The notes: generated from the letters alone by a model not told the origin. A stretch of DNA of 64,000 bases from Leuctra nigra (GCA_934045905.1 OW203767.1:17797073-17861072), one strand, 5' to 3'. Positions 37,857 to 49,119 are shown, counted from the stretch's first letter. A program made the numbers and translations.

Positions 37857-38053
37857 TCCCTAAGTGAGAGATTCACTAAATTTTCCATCATTATCAAACA
37901 ATCCACTCGTAGCTCAGAAGTTTGAGCATAGCCATTCGAGAGAGATGTATTCACGTTGTCAAATGAAGTCGAAGTGCTTCAGTCTTCGTGTATAGGTCAG
38001 ATACTCGGACTCGCAAGAGTTGTATGGCAACCCAACCTGCTGATTAAGAATGC

Positions 38054-38280
38054 GTCCCGATAGCTTAATGGTTAAAGCATAGGGCCGGAAACCCGAAGGA
38101 TCTGGGTTCGATTCCCAGTCGGGGTGCGGGTTTTTATTTCGCAGGTTACCTCCAAAACATCCCCAGTAAGTCATTACATCCTCTTTGACACTCAGATGAG
38201 CCAGGTCGGGCGTATCAATGTTGCATGAAGCTAAGATCGCACCCCCTCTGAGATATGACAGATCAAAGTGGCGGCGCGTC
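38054..38280 (+). mobile_element. tRNA-derived SINE with nearly complete tRNA head
   Basis: The head at 38054-38125 folds as a tRNA. Acceptor strands gtcccga and tcggggt pair with two wobbles. A D-arm (gctt/aagc) and a perfect T-arm (ctggg/cccag) are present. The A-box-like tagcttaatgg and B box ggttcgattcc are intact. The anticodon loop reads ccggaaa, lacking the usual U33, so it is not a working tRNA gene. A body starting tgcgggtttttatttcgcag follows, and its end is not well defined. Confidence 0.75.
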
Positions 38281-38784
38281 AAAGCGCCGGTTGGAATTAC
38301 TAATTGAGACGCAGAATCCGGAGAGATGGACCGAGTTAGTCCCGAGTTATTGAAATATGTTTTTGAGTTTGTAATTCTGCGTGTTTTGAATCAGACGATG
38401 AGCTGCGTTTGACTTTGACAGATGAATTAATTTTTTTAATGAACTCGTTGTGTAGTTTTAATCAACATTTAGATTGAAACATTTGAGAGTGAATTTACTT
38501 CAAAACAAATTCAACGCTTTTTATTTAATTTCGCGAATTCAATGCCTGAAACGATCAAGCTTGAAGAGAGAAGAGAAATTGAATGTAAATAAATCGTCTC
38601 TTTTTCTCAAACTTAAAATCCTACGTATAAATACCCCAATTATAGCTCTCTCAGAAGAGATATAAATGAAGTCACTTTGTCATCAATTAATCGGGCTTCA
38701 AAAAATCCTAAAACAACTGTTTGTCGAGGCACATTTGATTCGAGGCAATAAATAATTTAATGTACTGAATATTTGAAGCACTAA

Positions 38785-38940
38785 GGCCGGGTAGGACCAA
38801 CTTTGGATTAGCTAACTATCGATAGTTAGTGAGCAGTTAACCAATTAATCCAGTTGGCGCGAATTCCACAGCCAATGGGATTCACTAACTTCCACTATCT
38901 ATCGATAGTTAACTTAATCCAATTTTAGTTCTACCCGGCC
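38785..38940. mobile_element. PIF/Harbinger-like MITE (156 bp)
   Basis: Inverted ends ggccgggtagga and ctacccggcc continue into longer imperfect arms with taactatcgatagtta-type palindromes. The ends are bordered by TAA on both sides (38782-38784, 38941-38943). A 3-bp TWA duplication with GG...CC ends is typical of PIF/Harbinger elements. It has no coding capacity. Confidence 0.85.
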
Positions 38941-39179
38941 TAAGAATCATAGAGAATTGATTGATCCGTTTAGAGAGGATTTGTAACACTAATGGATCAC
39001 CAGGGAGTAGTGTCAGAAGACGCGCCTTTTTTAGGATCCGAAACCCGTCCATGAGAATTTCTCTTCTCTCGACAATAAATAGAGGCATCCTTTCTGTCAA
39101 GCATGCTTTTTCTCTGAGAATATTTAGTAGATCTATATTTTCGGCAACCCGTTTGTTGTGCGTAACAAGGCTATACACA

Positions 39180-40340
39180 TATAATTATTAAATTCATTGG
39201 CCCTACATAACCTCAAAACACAAATGAATCCAACATTCGCCGTAAAATGTCGTAATAGTTTCTTCATCCTTATGGCTTGTACCTATAAGTGTGATTTTCC
39301 AGGATCAAAGTATTATGAATTCAACCTTAAAATACTCTCCGCACATATTGCCATGATTGTACACGTAACCGAAAACAATGCCTCCCACAACAAGACACAA
39401 ATGCAAATTAGTTCGCAAATCCCAGCACAATATTCTTCATCAACTCCGTGTTCCTCTAGCGTGTCTTGCGTAAGGCAAGTTGTTGAGAGTCTTATCACTC
39501 CAGACTACCTCAAGATTATGCCTCACGTTGTGTTATAGTACGAGCTGGGAGGGTTTTAAGACTAGCCTCAAGCCTCTCTGTTACTTTGACACAAAGACTA
39601 CGCGACTTTCATCGCACCGGCACGATCTTCAGATTCGAGTGCTACGACATTAATGTACACTGATGAGCTTACCCGAGAGTAATTTCCATCTGCGACGAAA
39701 ATAGGAGTAGAAAGCTTTCGGAATTAATCTCGGAGGACTTGTGGTTGGCGGGTTTTGGCTTCGTTGAGCATTCCGTATCGTTCTGCAGAAACAAAAGCTT
39801 GTCAACAACATCGTAAGCAAGACTGTTTAGACTTGACAACCTCATTCTTGTTGTGATTAATTCGAAGCTGCAGCGCCACTGTCGCTCAATTCACTTTTTG
39901 AATATAGGTTAGAAAGAAACTCTTACTAGGACTTGTTTACTGTATAATATCTTTGTTATGAGTATAGAATTGTGTAACACAGTCTCCCAGAATTGTTGTT
40001 AAAAATAGTATACACTTGTATACATAGAAATGAATAAATAAGTACTTCAATGCACGCTATTGACTTCAGAAATCGGTACAAATTCAAATTTTTAAAATAT
40101 TTTAGAACATCTGAATATAGAACCAATGATAGAACGTTCTGTATTTTCAAAATGAGTGGCTTGGACCAAGTCATGTCATAGATTATCTCCGGCCAAGCTC
40201 CATCAGACTTCGCAACAGTTTCCGCCGACCATGCGAGAGAGAGAGAAGAGAGGGAGAGGAGAGAGGTGTCCTTTGACATTGAAATGAAGACAACAATGTA
40301 GTGCGTGCCGACGGTCTGTCTTTAGAGACGGAAGTGGGTG
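39180..40340. other. Noncoding, nothing recognised
   Basis: Short frames without domains. A gagagagagaagagagggag purine stretch lies near 40235-40265. Confidence 0.35.
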
Positions 40341-40374
40341 GTTAGGGCGGTGGGGATGTGGGGGGGAGGGGGGC
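40338..40374. repeat. G-rich tract
   Basis: Repeated gtgg/gggg words end in ggggggaggggggc, a potential G-quadruplex. Confidence 0.7.
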
Positions 40375-40859
40375 ATTGATCCAGGGCCCGAAATGATGAC
40401 GTTAGGTGTCGCGAATACGCCACAAAGTCTACCCGGGATTAGTCAACTTGATGTTCTGGATCAAACTGAGGAGAGAAGGGATATGGAATCTACATCAAAA
40501 GGTTTTATTTCTTGGGATAATTTAATTGGTTAAAACACTTTTGAACTGTTGAATGTCCAGTAAGAGAAAAAAAAACTCACCCGTTCAGCTTTAGCGGATT
40601 GATGATAAGTGTAATTTTGGCAATTTGAAAACTGTTTTGACCATAAATAACCCAAGGTATGGAACCTTTTTATGTACAATATATTCTACTTCTCTCAGAA
40701 GCAAAAATGTGTAGCTATCTAGGTTACCGAACTTCAAAACGTTTTCTTATAACCAACTTTAAAGATATTAACACATTTAAATACTCAAAGAATGGCGCCC
40801 ATGTATGTAGTCAGGGAAATATTTGTTCATAGTTACTTGAACCAAATGGCTATTAAAGC

Positions 40860-41020
40860 CCGATTTACACGGTGCAACTTCTTGTACTACTTCTGTACCA
40901 CACCTCTGTGTCACACTTCTTGAATGGAAATTAGAACATGTTTTAAGTTCTGTGACAGAAAGTTACATTCGTGTAAATACAAAATTGTATGAAAAATGGG
41001 AATGTGACACAGAAGTTGTT
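40860..41020. mobile_element. Degraded foldback, possibly Harbinger-like
   Basis: gatttacacggtgcaact near 40862 is mirrored imperfectly by agttacattcgtgtaaat near 40962. The opening cccgatttacacggtgcaac resembles ends of some PIF/Harbinger MITEs. No matching right end or target duplication was found, so the call is tentative. Confidence 0.3.
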
Positions 41021-41226
41021 ATAATAATCCCGACCTTAGTGGATAATAATAACAGATAGTATTGCATGCGACGTTTCATCGTGTTGTCAGACATGAATCC
41101 AGATTGGAGTTCAACTGAAAGACGGACAAGAATGTCTTTTTCCGCCGGTTTCAACCCGACTAGACAATGCTGTAATTGAATTCGACACGGGAGTTTACGC
41201 TCCATCATTCCAAGAGGAAGTCCCAA

Positions 41227-41700
41227 TTAAAACTCCTCTAAAAGTCTAAACATTGCTGGAAGTAAATTGGCTCCAGTGTGTTCTGATGCCCAGCTAGCTC
41301 GTGTGTACATGGTAATTGCTCTCGAGTGGATGCTGCGAGATGACATCAGCGATGGACCATCATCTAATTCCTGGCATTCGCGTCGCCCTCGCATCCATTG
41401 CCAGCTCTGACGTTGCATACACTTGACTGTATAGCTTGATCGTCCCCATGATCCCCCTTGATCGTCACGAAAGTTTTGTGTTTTCATCGTTCTGGGCAAA
41501 ACGCACAGTTTTGTGTCCTTGTGTGTATTATTTAAGGTGTAGTTATAGTTAGCTTGGCAATGGGGATGAAGGAAACTCTGTGTAGGTATATAACTGCAAT
41601 AGTTTGACCGATCATCACCAAATTTTGCAAGGTCATGTGTACCAGCATTATAAGTGATTTTTTTTACAAATCTGTAATGAGCTTCAAGAGTAATAGACAT
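41227..41700 (-). other. 157-codon open frame, not supported as a gene
   Basis: The minus strand is open for 157 codons. The start-proximal part overlaps a dispersed repeat (caccaaattttgcaaggtca), the composition is not protein-like, and no domain is recognised. I list it as an open frame only. Confidence 0.15.
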
Positions 41701-41744
41701 TTTACTGACATTTGTATACTTAATTTAAAACGGCCTATAGCCAC

Positions 41745-42145
41745 ACCACCGTTTGACCTATCAAATGGTCTTCGATTAATCTGATCAAACTCATATTTTG
41801 CATGATCGTTCAGACCAACACTGTCTCTTATTTTACAAATTTTCAGCCCAATCAGTCAAGAACATATGCACTTATTGACAGTTTTAATAGGCTGTCAGAT
41901 ATGAAGTATCGAAATGATTGTTTTCCAGTGCCAATTGAATTGAATTTGATTTGCTATATGTACCAGGGTGCTTAGATGCTATTTTCAAGTTTCAATGAAA
42001 AGCATACGTATGTTGATTGAGTGTTCAATATTTCAGTTCAATATAGATGTATATGTTTTCTGTGCGTTGTGTACGCATTTCCGGTTCGAGAATTTGCACG
42101 TATCCGTGCTCGCTCATCAACGCGGTACACTGAGCGTTTTCCTAG
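41745..42145 (+). mobile_element. Helitron-like non-autonomous element, 3' end
   Basis: Homology with two other loci in the window ends precisely at CTAG (42142-42145), followed by T. It is preceded by an inverted pair cgctca...tgagcg and then ttttc. A hairpin a few bases before CTRR, inserted before T, is the hallmark of Helitron 3' termini. The body from about 41745 matches 60870-61199, sharing agcccaatcagtcaag. The 5' TC end is not identified, so the start given is only where homology is visible. Confidence 0.6.
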
Positions 42146-42599
42146 TTTAAGGAGATCGTGAAAATGCGATTAAAATTTTTAGAAGAGCAAATTTATAGAA
42201 TTTTGATGGAATCAAGTTGAATTAACCAGTAAAAACGTAATTTGTGATCTTATTCATTCTCAATATCAGTTTTATTCCTGATTTTTGAATGTCGTTTTGG
42301 GGTACTGAAAACAAAATGAAACTCAAATGTAGAAAAAGTAATAATGGGAAGTGGTCCATATTAACACCCAATTTAACATTTTAGGATCGCTTTTTAATAC
42401 TCTGCTAAAAGTTAAACAGTTGATTAGGACTCCGGGCAACAACCAATGACATTCCTTGAATGACCGTTTTTAAACCTATAAAGTTATTGAAATGTATTGT
42501 ATTGAAAAACCGGTCCTAAGACAACCAGTAAACACCGATGAAGGGTGGCGATTTTCTGTAATTGTTAGTCATTTACATCAGGGAACGGTTATATAATCA

Positions 42600-42910
42600 C
42601 TTATTAGTAGGCAGAACGAGAATATTCTCCCAGGCCTCAGCGCGCGAGATTTAAATCCCAGCAGACAATTACTCCGTCAGATGAATTCGTTCGAACATGA
42701 AGGGCGGCTTAAATTAATCAGCCGTCCTCAACCGAAAATGGAACGTGGCATTGTCTGTCTCCGATGAGAACGAGAAGGCGGTGTATTATGAACGTCACGA
42801 AACGTTCCAACCGCATCATACAACAAGAGGGCGGTGGTTCGGAGGTAACTTGACACGACATCGTAAGACAAGACATAACCTCAAATTACCGCGTAACAAT
42901 AGCGGATGAA
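42600..42910. promoter_or_regulatory. Candidate regulatory block
   Basis: GC-richer unique DNA containing ggcggcttaaattaatcagc and ccgatgagaacgagaaggcg. No coding signal. Function is inferred from composition alone. Confidence 0.15.
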
Positions 42911-43458
42911 TTTCTCATAACCGAAATTGAAGCTAGTACGCAGGCATTTGTAATAAAACATTAACCTGTTGTATATTATTTGTTTCTTTGACGGAACAAT
43001 GAGTTTGAGCCTTTGTAGGTATTCACGCGATTTAGCTCATCTGATTAGTGAAAAACCATGAGTTCTTAGAATCACACGTATTTTAGTGCTTTTGCTGAAG
43101 GTATTTCGCGGTCATCGAGATTTTTGCAAGCCATGTAAATGCTAAGAGAACAAAGATTGCACCCTGATGGTTATTGTGATACTAGAGCAATGGCGGATGT
43201 TTGGGGCTACAGTATTTAAATTCTAAAATTATATGAAACTAAAAGTATAAATAACGTTTTATATACCTAGTAGGTAGGTACAATAGTTTATCTATTTTAG
43301 TACCTATCCATATTCTTAATTTTAATATGATGCAAATGAATGTGATTTACTTCAGATCGAATCCCTAATCGACCGCCATCTTGAAGTACAGGTCGCTCTG
43401 TCTTAGTAGTACTCGTAAAATACTTCTTACTTACTTGCGCGAATAAGATATTTTTCGC

Positions 43459-43500
43459 GATTGTGGTGTAGATATTTTTCATATAATTTTCGACAATTTA
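43459..43500 (+). repeat. Left copy of 42-bp direct duplication flanking the large foldback
   Basis: gattgtggtgtagatatttt and the following 22 bases recur in the same orientation at 45813-45855, with one extra T. The two copies lie outside the arms of a 2.3-kb inverted repeat. Confidence 0.85.
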
Positions 43501-45786
43501 GTATATTGGCCAAGCAACGAAGGCTAAAAACAGGCCGAACCCGGGACAAATTGCAAGATTTGTCTTTTTCATCAGACCTTATTCAGAAAAATTCGCTGAT
43601 TACAACAAAAAAAAGTTTTACGCAGAGATGTGAAGGGAAATTGTCCAAAATTACGTGTAAAGTTCAAATTTTGAGAACATAAAATATATTTTTTTAGAAT
43701 CACAGAACACATTTTGATATTTGTTTTCAATAAAAAGTATGTATGTTATTAGGATACAATACTCGAAAAAAAATTGGGTGATGATATTAATTATTTTCGG
43801 ATTTATTCAATGATTTCATAAAATGACGTCATTTAAATAATTAGTCGTAGTGACGTAACTAAAGGAGCTAGAATAAAGTTTTTACGGGAAAATGTTGGTA
43901 ATAAAGCATAATATTTTTGGTATGAATATGATCAAAAGTTCACCACGCATCTACTAATTGTTGTCAAACAAAATTTTAATCAAATTATATGAAAAATTAA
44001 ACATCAATATAACGCAATTATTGGCATAACGGCGGAACTGTTTGATCAGGAAATGTTGTCCCTTATAGAATTTTGGTGCCTGATAAAACCTAGCCCAGAG
44101 AGAGATTTGGGACGCCATTTTGAAACCGGAAGTGGCATCATCGTGAAAACGGCTGAACCGATTATAACGGAACTGGTGGCAATTGACTCCAACGGTCATA
44201 TGACAAAACAGATCAAAAGTAAAACCAGAAATTACCAATAACAAATACCGGAAATGACGTCACAAGTATTCAAAATTCTTCTAAACCCACTGTTCAACAA
44301 TAAATACATTATTCTGGCTTGTTATAATGTAATATATGAATTTATTAAAAAAAAAATCTATGTGGCATTGTTTTCAGTCGCCATTTTGAGAACCGGAAGT
44401 GATTCCATAGCTCGGAAACGTTTTTTTTATAAAATCTTTATTCCCACATGAACATAGATTTACAATCGCAGTTGATATACAAACAGAAAAAGTGAATAAT
44501 AGGAATACTTAGAAACTAATAAAGAAATCAGGGTCTTTAACTTCCAGGCAAAAGGAAACGTATTGGAATGAAATCAAATACCAATTAATTAAGTGGATAC
44601 CACTCTGTGTCTGGAATTAGAAAAGGTTTTAAGCCTTATGCCGGCATAATTTTATGTTGGTACAGCATTATAACTAGGTACCAATATTTTTATTACCATG
44701 ATATAACCATGTAAAAACTTATTATTTTATCATTATAAATAGCGACTTTTACAATTAAATTCATAAAGATATGCATTTATGTATTTATTTAATGTACTTA
44801 TTGTCAAATAGGGGGTTTTAGAAGAATTTTGAATATTTGTGACGTCATTTCCGGTATTTTTTATTGGTAATTTCTGGTTTTACTATTGATCTGTTTTGTC
44901 ATATGACCGTTGGAGTCGATTGCCACCAGTTCCGTTATTATCGGTTCAGCCGTTTTCAAGATGATGCCACTTCCGGTTTCAAAATGGCGTCCCAAATCTC
45001 TCTTTGGGCTAGGTTTTATCAAGCTCCAAAATTCTATAAGTGACAACATTTTCTGATCAAACAGTTCCGCCGTTATGCCAATAATTGCGTTATATTGATG
45101 TTTAATTTTTCATATAATTTGATTAAAATTTTGTTTGACAACAATTAGTAGATGCGTGGTGAACTTTTGATCATATTCATACCAAAAATATTATGCTTTA
45201 TTACCAACATTTTCCCGTAAAAACTTTATTCTAGCTCCTTTAGTTACGTCACTACGACTAATTATTTAAATTACGTCATTTTATTAAATAATTGAATAAA
45301 TCCAAAAATAATTAATATTATCACCCAATTTTTTTCGACTATTGTATCCTCATATATTACATACGTTTTATTGAAAACAAATATAAAAATGTGTCCTGTG
45401 ATTCTTAAAAAAAATATTTTATGTTCTCAAAGTTTGAACTTTACACGTAATTTTGGGCAATTTCCCTTCACATCTCTGCGTAAAACTTTTTTTTGTTGAA
45501 ATCAGCGAATGTTTCTGAATAAAGGCCGATGCACAATTGACGCTAACGCAACGACGCAAACGCGAATAGTTCAAGAATGCCGATTCAATGATGTTCAGGA
45601 TTGACGCGAACGCGAGACGCAAAGAGTTGAACATGGTTCTAGTTTTGCGTTCGCGTTCGCGTCGTCGCGTTGGCGTATCGCGTCTTGCGTTCGCGTCAAT
45701 TGTGCATCGGCCTTAAGGTCTGATGAAAAAGACAAATCTTGCAATTTGTCCCGGGTTAAATGCTTCGTTGCTTGGCCTAATATAGT
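43500..45786. mobile_element. Large foldback element with ~0.8-kb inverted arms
   Basis: The left arm at about 43500-44310 is complementary to about 45786-44790 at high identity over its whole length (for example attggccaagcaacgaagg / ccttcgttgcttggcc-type ends and atgacgtca blocks). The loop is about 480 bp. The right arm also contains a separate 191-bp MITE absent from the left arm. Arms carry open frames mirrored on opposite strands, with no transposase features. The loop has a tcgccattttgagaaccgga segment related to the arms. This fits a foldback or giant non-autonomous DNA element. The superfamily is unknown. Confidence 0.85.
45523..45713. mobile_element. PIF/Harbinger-like MITE (191 bp) inside the foldback arm
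   Basis: Perfect ends aggccgatgcacaattgacg / cgtcaattgtgcatcggcct are bordered by TAA duplications (45520-45522, 45714-45716). The left arm of the host element preserves the empty site (ctgaataaggtctg orientation) with a single TAA. The interior is dominated by degenerate gcgaacgcgaa/ttgcgttcgcg arms, so nearly the whole element folds back. Confidence 0.95.
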
Positions 45787-45812
45787 ATATAGACAATATA
45801 GTTGATTGTGGT

Positions 45813-45855
45813 GATTGTGGTGTAGATATTTTTCATATAATTTTCGACAATTTTA
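45813..45855 (+). repeat. Right copy of the 42-bp direct duplication
   Basis: See the left copy at 43459. It differs by a single inserted T near its end. Confidence 0.85.
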
Positions 45856-46118
45856 CGATGTTCGCGTCAATACAAATATCCGGGTGTAGTTTACGAAAAC
45901 CTCCAAATGTCATCGATCTATCATTACATACAAATACTCCACGACCTCCATTCATCACTTTCCGTACACGAATATCCCATTTACCTGGCATAACCACCCT
46001 CTCAGTGGTTCCCACACACGATTGTTTTGTTCCAATCCTCATAGCAGTCATTTGGCTGTGCTCCGTGTTTATCAATTGATCCGTGCCGGATGTTTCCCGT
46101 GTCTGTCATATTTGTCGG
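45833..46118 (-). pseudogene. Unassigned coding-like fragment with weak Ig-domain resemblance
   Basis: A minus-strand frame is open from after a TGA just upstream (46119 or thereabouts) into the 42-bp duplication. It contains PGKWDIRVRKVMNGGRGVFV then C. The spacing W-x16-C, with R-G four and five residues before C, resembles the F-strand region of insect Lachesin/DIP-type Ig domains (W...DRG.YMC), and HPDI follows about 13 residues later. However, the expected Asp before R-G is Gly, and the segment between C and PDI is about five residues short. The opposite strand is also open. It may be a decayed exon or chance. Confidence 0.2.
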
Positions 46119-46126
46119 CGAGGCGC

Positions 46127-47828
46127 GGCATTATGTCCCCAATCAACCCTTCACGACCGGAACAACCGCCAAACAGCCGCGTGTGACGTCATAAACACCA
46201 CGTGACAGGCCTGGAGAGTGTAGAGAGACGGCCGTTACAACACGCGCGGGCATTATGTCCCCAATCAACCCTTCACGACCGGAACAACCGCCAAACAGCC
46301 GCGGGTGACTTCATAAACACCACGTGACAGGCCTGGAGAGTGTAGAGAGACGGCCGTTACAACACGCGCGGGCATTATGTCCCCAATCAACCCTTCACGG
46401 CCGGAACAACCGCCAAACAGCCGCGTGTGACGTCATAAACACCACGTGACGGGCCTGGAGAGTGTAGAGAGACGGCCGTTACAACACGCGCGGGCATTAT
46501 GTCCCCAATCAACCCTTCACGGCCGGAACAACCGCCAAACAGCCGCGTGTGACGTCATAAACACCACGTGACAGGCCTGGAGAGTGAAGACAGACGGCCG
46601 TTACAACACGCGCGGGCATTATGTCCCCAATCAACCCTTCACGACCGGAACAACCGCCAAACAGCCGCGTGTGACGTCATAAACACCACGTGACAGGCCT
46701 GGAGAGTGTAGAGAGACGGCCGTTACAACACGCGCGGGCATTATGTCCCCAATCAACCCTTCACGACCGGAACAACCGCCAAACAGCCGCGTGTGACGTC
46801 ATAAACACCACGTGACAGGCCTGGAGAGTGTAGAGAGACGGCCGTTACAACACGCGCAGGCATTATGTCCCCATTCAACCCTTCACGACCGGAACAACCG
46901 CCAAACAGCCGCGGGTGACGTCATAAACACCACGTGACAGGCCTGGAGAGTGTAGAGAGACGGCCGTTACAACACGCGCGGGCATTATGTCCCCAATCAA
47001 CCCTTCACGACCGGAACAACCGCCAAACAGCCGCGTGTGACGTCATAAACACCACGTGACAGGCCTGGAGAGTGTAGAGAGGCGGCCGTTACAACACGCG
47101 CGGGCATTATGTCCCCAATCAACCCTTCACGACCGGAACAACCGCCAAACAGCCGCGGGTGACGTCATAAACACCACGTGACAGGCCTGGAGAGTGTAAA
47201 GAGACGGCCGTTACAACACGCGCGGGCATTATGTCCCCAATCAACCCTTCACGACCGGAACAACCGCCAAACAGCCGCGTGTGACGTCATAAACACCACG
47301 TGACAGGCCTGGAGAGTGTAGAGAGACGGCCGTTACAACACGCGCGGGCATTATGTCCCCAATCAACCCTTCACGACCGGAACAACCGCCAAACAGCCGC
47401 GGGTGACGTCATAAACACCACGTGACAGGCCTGGAGAGTGTAGAGAGACGGCCGTTACAACACGCGCGGGCATTATGTCCCCAATCAACCCTTCACGACC
47501 GGAACAACCGCCAAACAGCCGTGGGTGACGTCATAAACACCACGTGACAGGCCTGGAGAGTGTAGAGAGACGGCCGTTACAACACGCGCGGGCATTATGT
47601 CCCCAATCAACCCTTCACGACCGGAACAACCGGCAAACAGCCGCGGGTGACGTCATAAACACCACGTGACAGGCCTGGAGAGTGTAGAGAGACGGCCGTT
47701 ACAACACGCGCGGGCATTATGTCCCCAATCAACCCTTCACGACCGGAACAACCGCCAAACAGCCGCGTGTGACGTCATAAACACCACGTGACAGGCCTGG
47801 AGAGTGTAGAGAGACGGCCGTTACAACA
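46127..47828. repeat. 122-bp satellite array, 14 units
   Basis: Units begin ggcattatgtccccaatc at 46127 and every 122 bp thereafter to 47713. The last unit stops six bases short. Units are about 97-99% identical and GC-richer than flanking DNA. Each contains gtgacgtcataaacaccacgtgac or a near variant: TGACGTCA is intact in 13 of 14 (unit 2 has TGACTTCA) and CACGTG in all 14, with seven bases between. A T/G polymorphism (cgcgtgtga versus cgcgggtga) is intermixed along the array. Units 3 and 4 share a ggccgg variant. It is not coding. Confidence 0.98.
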
Positions 47829-48058
47829 GAGCGTTTCAATGAAGATCGAGAAGATCACACGATGAAGAGTTTTCATGTCTCTGTGACAGACCAATCTGTA
47901 CACGATGTATTATATTTTGCACGCACATGCAACACGCACTATATTGTTCTGTAATTCTGTAAAATCTTATGTCCGGCAGTACTTTTAACCGATTTAGGCG
48001 TATTCTGGCGCTAGATACCATGTATAGAATCTTATAAAAAATCATTTTACCTACGCAC

Positions 48059-48246
48059 GGCCAAAGTAAAAACGGTATTTGAACGAAACGGATTGGCTGC
48101 TTGTCAGGTTTCAAGCGACAATCGATTCATATTATTATCAATAAAATTAGGGCTTGGATGACGGAGTACGCATGGACTATTTCGTATGATGACATCAAAT
48201 CTGCATCAGCCAATCCGTTTCTCTCGAATACCGTTTTTACTTTGCC
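48059..48246. repeat. Inverted repeat with ~45-bp arms
   Basis: gccaaagtaaaaacggtatt continuing to about 48103 pairs with ataccgtttttactttgccc and preceding bases (48204-48246), with several mismatches and a loop of about 100 bp. It may be a degenerate MITE. Target duplications were not recognised. Confidence 0.7.
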
Positions 48247-48249
48247 CAC

Positions 48250-49110
48250 CAAGTGTCATTTGTAGCCTCCATGAAAGCATCAAGTTTGAACAAGCTTGTA
48301 GTGGCTGGTTTCCAACTCGGTCTTGTTACCTCTGGATAAACATTGGTCCACCCTCTTGTCTCTTGTGTGGCGGTGTCGCTCTTTTCCTTGTTTCACGTGA
48401 AACGTTTTGGAACGAAGCGAAGTCAGGCGGGAAATCAACGTATTGCTGGGGTGACTGATACAGTGAGTGAGGGGCGATGCCTTTTGATCGCTGGTCTTCA
48501 CTTGTCTCTAGGCGGAAGGTGAGAAATGAGTCGGACAATCGAACGAGTGATCAACGGAAAATAGAAATAAAATCCGCTATTATTGATCTTAATAAACTTT
48601 GTATGTAACTCACTGCACCTATTTTCAATTTTCATATTTATCCCTTGAAGGCATTTTATTTATAGCGCGAAGTTTCGTGCAGTTTTTCTGTTTATTTTCT
48701 CTTGTTGCTGTTTTTGTGACGGGGAATTGAATCTGGAGTGGAAGAGAAAAGCTTTTCGAAGTAAAGCGCTCCACAAATAATCTAGTTTGTAAATCGGCAA
48801 GCGAATTTTGATAATCCGTTATTATTTTCGTTGTGTATTTATTTATCCGTCGTCGTATTAATTTTATAACGAAGCGGGAAAAGAATTGAAATTAAAATCG
48901 AATGGTCCAAATCTCATGGCTATACTTTTTCATGAAAATAATAATTCGGAAAAGCAAATACCTTTACTTTGGGAAATTATGCAACCGGAAGGAGTATTCT
49001 AGAACGTTTATCCAATTCCATTCTGATGGAATCCGGTCACGGCCATAAGGATTAACATTGCATGGAATCGAATTCCAGTGGAAGTGGGAATTTAAAAGTT
49101 GTAGAATAGG
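48250..49110. other. Noncoding, nothing recognised
   Basis: Overlapping short frames on both strands near 48280-48538. No domain. Confidence 0.35.
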
Positions 49111-49119
49111 GCTCCTGGG

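Noticed and set aside
38054..38125. Functional tRNA gene
   Set aside because: The fold is good, but the anticodon loop lacks U33 and the sequence runs directly into a SINE body shared with a truncated copy.
38909..39178. 89-codon minus-strand frame reading LREKACLTERMPLFIVERRE
   Set aside because: Looks mildly protein-like, but its end lies inside a MITE, the opposite strand is also open, and no family is recognised.
41227..41700. 157-codon minus-strand open frame as a gene
   Set aside because: Partly repeat-derived, no recognisable domain, no splice or promoter support.
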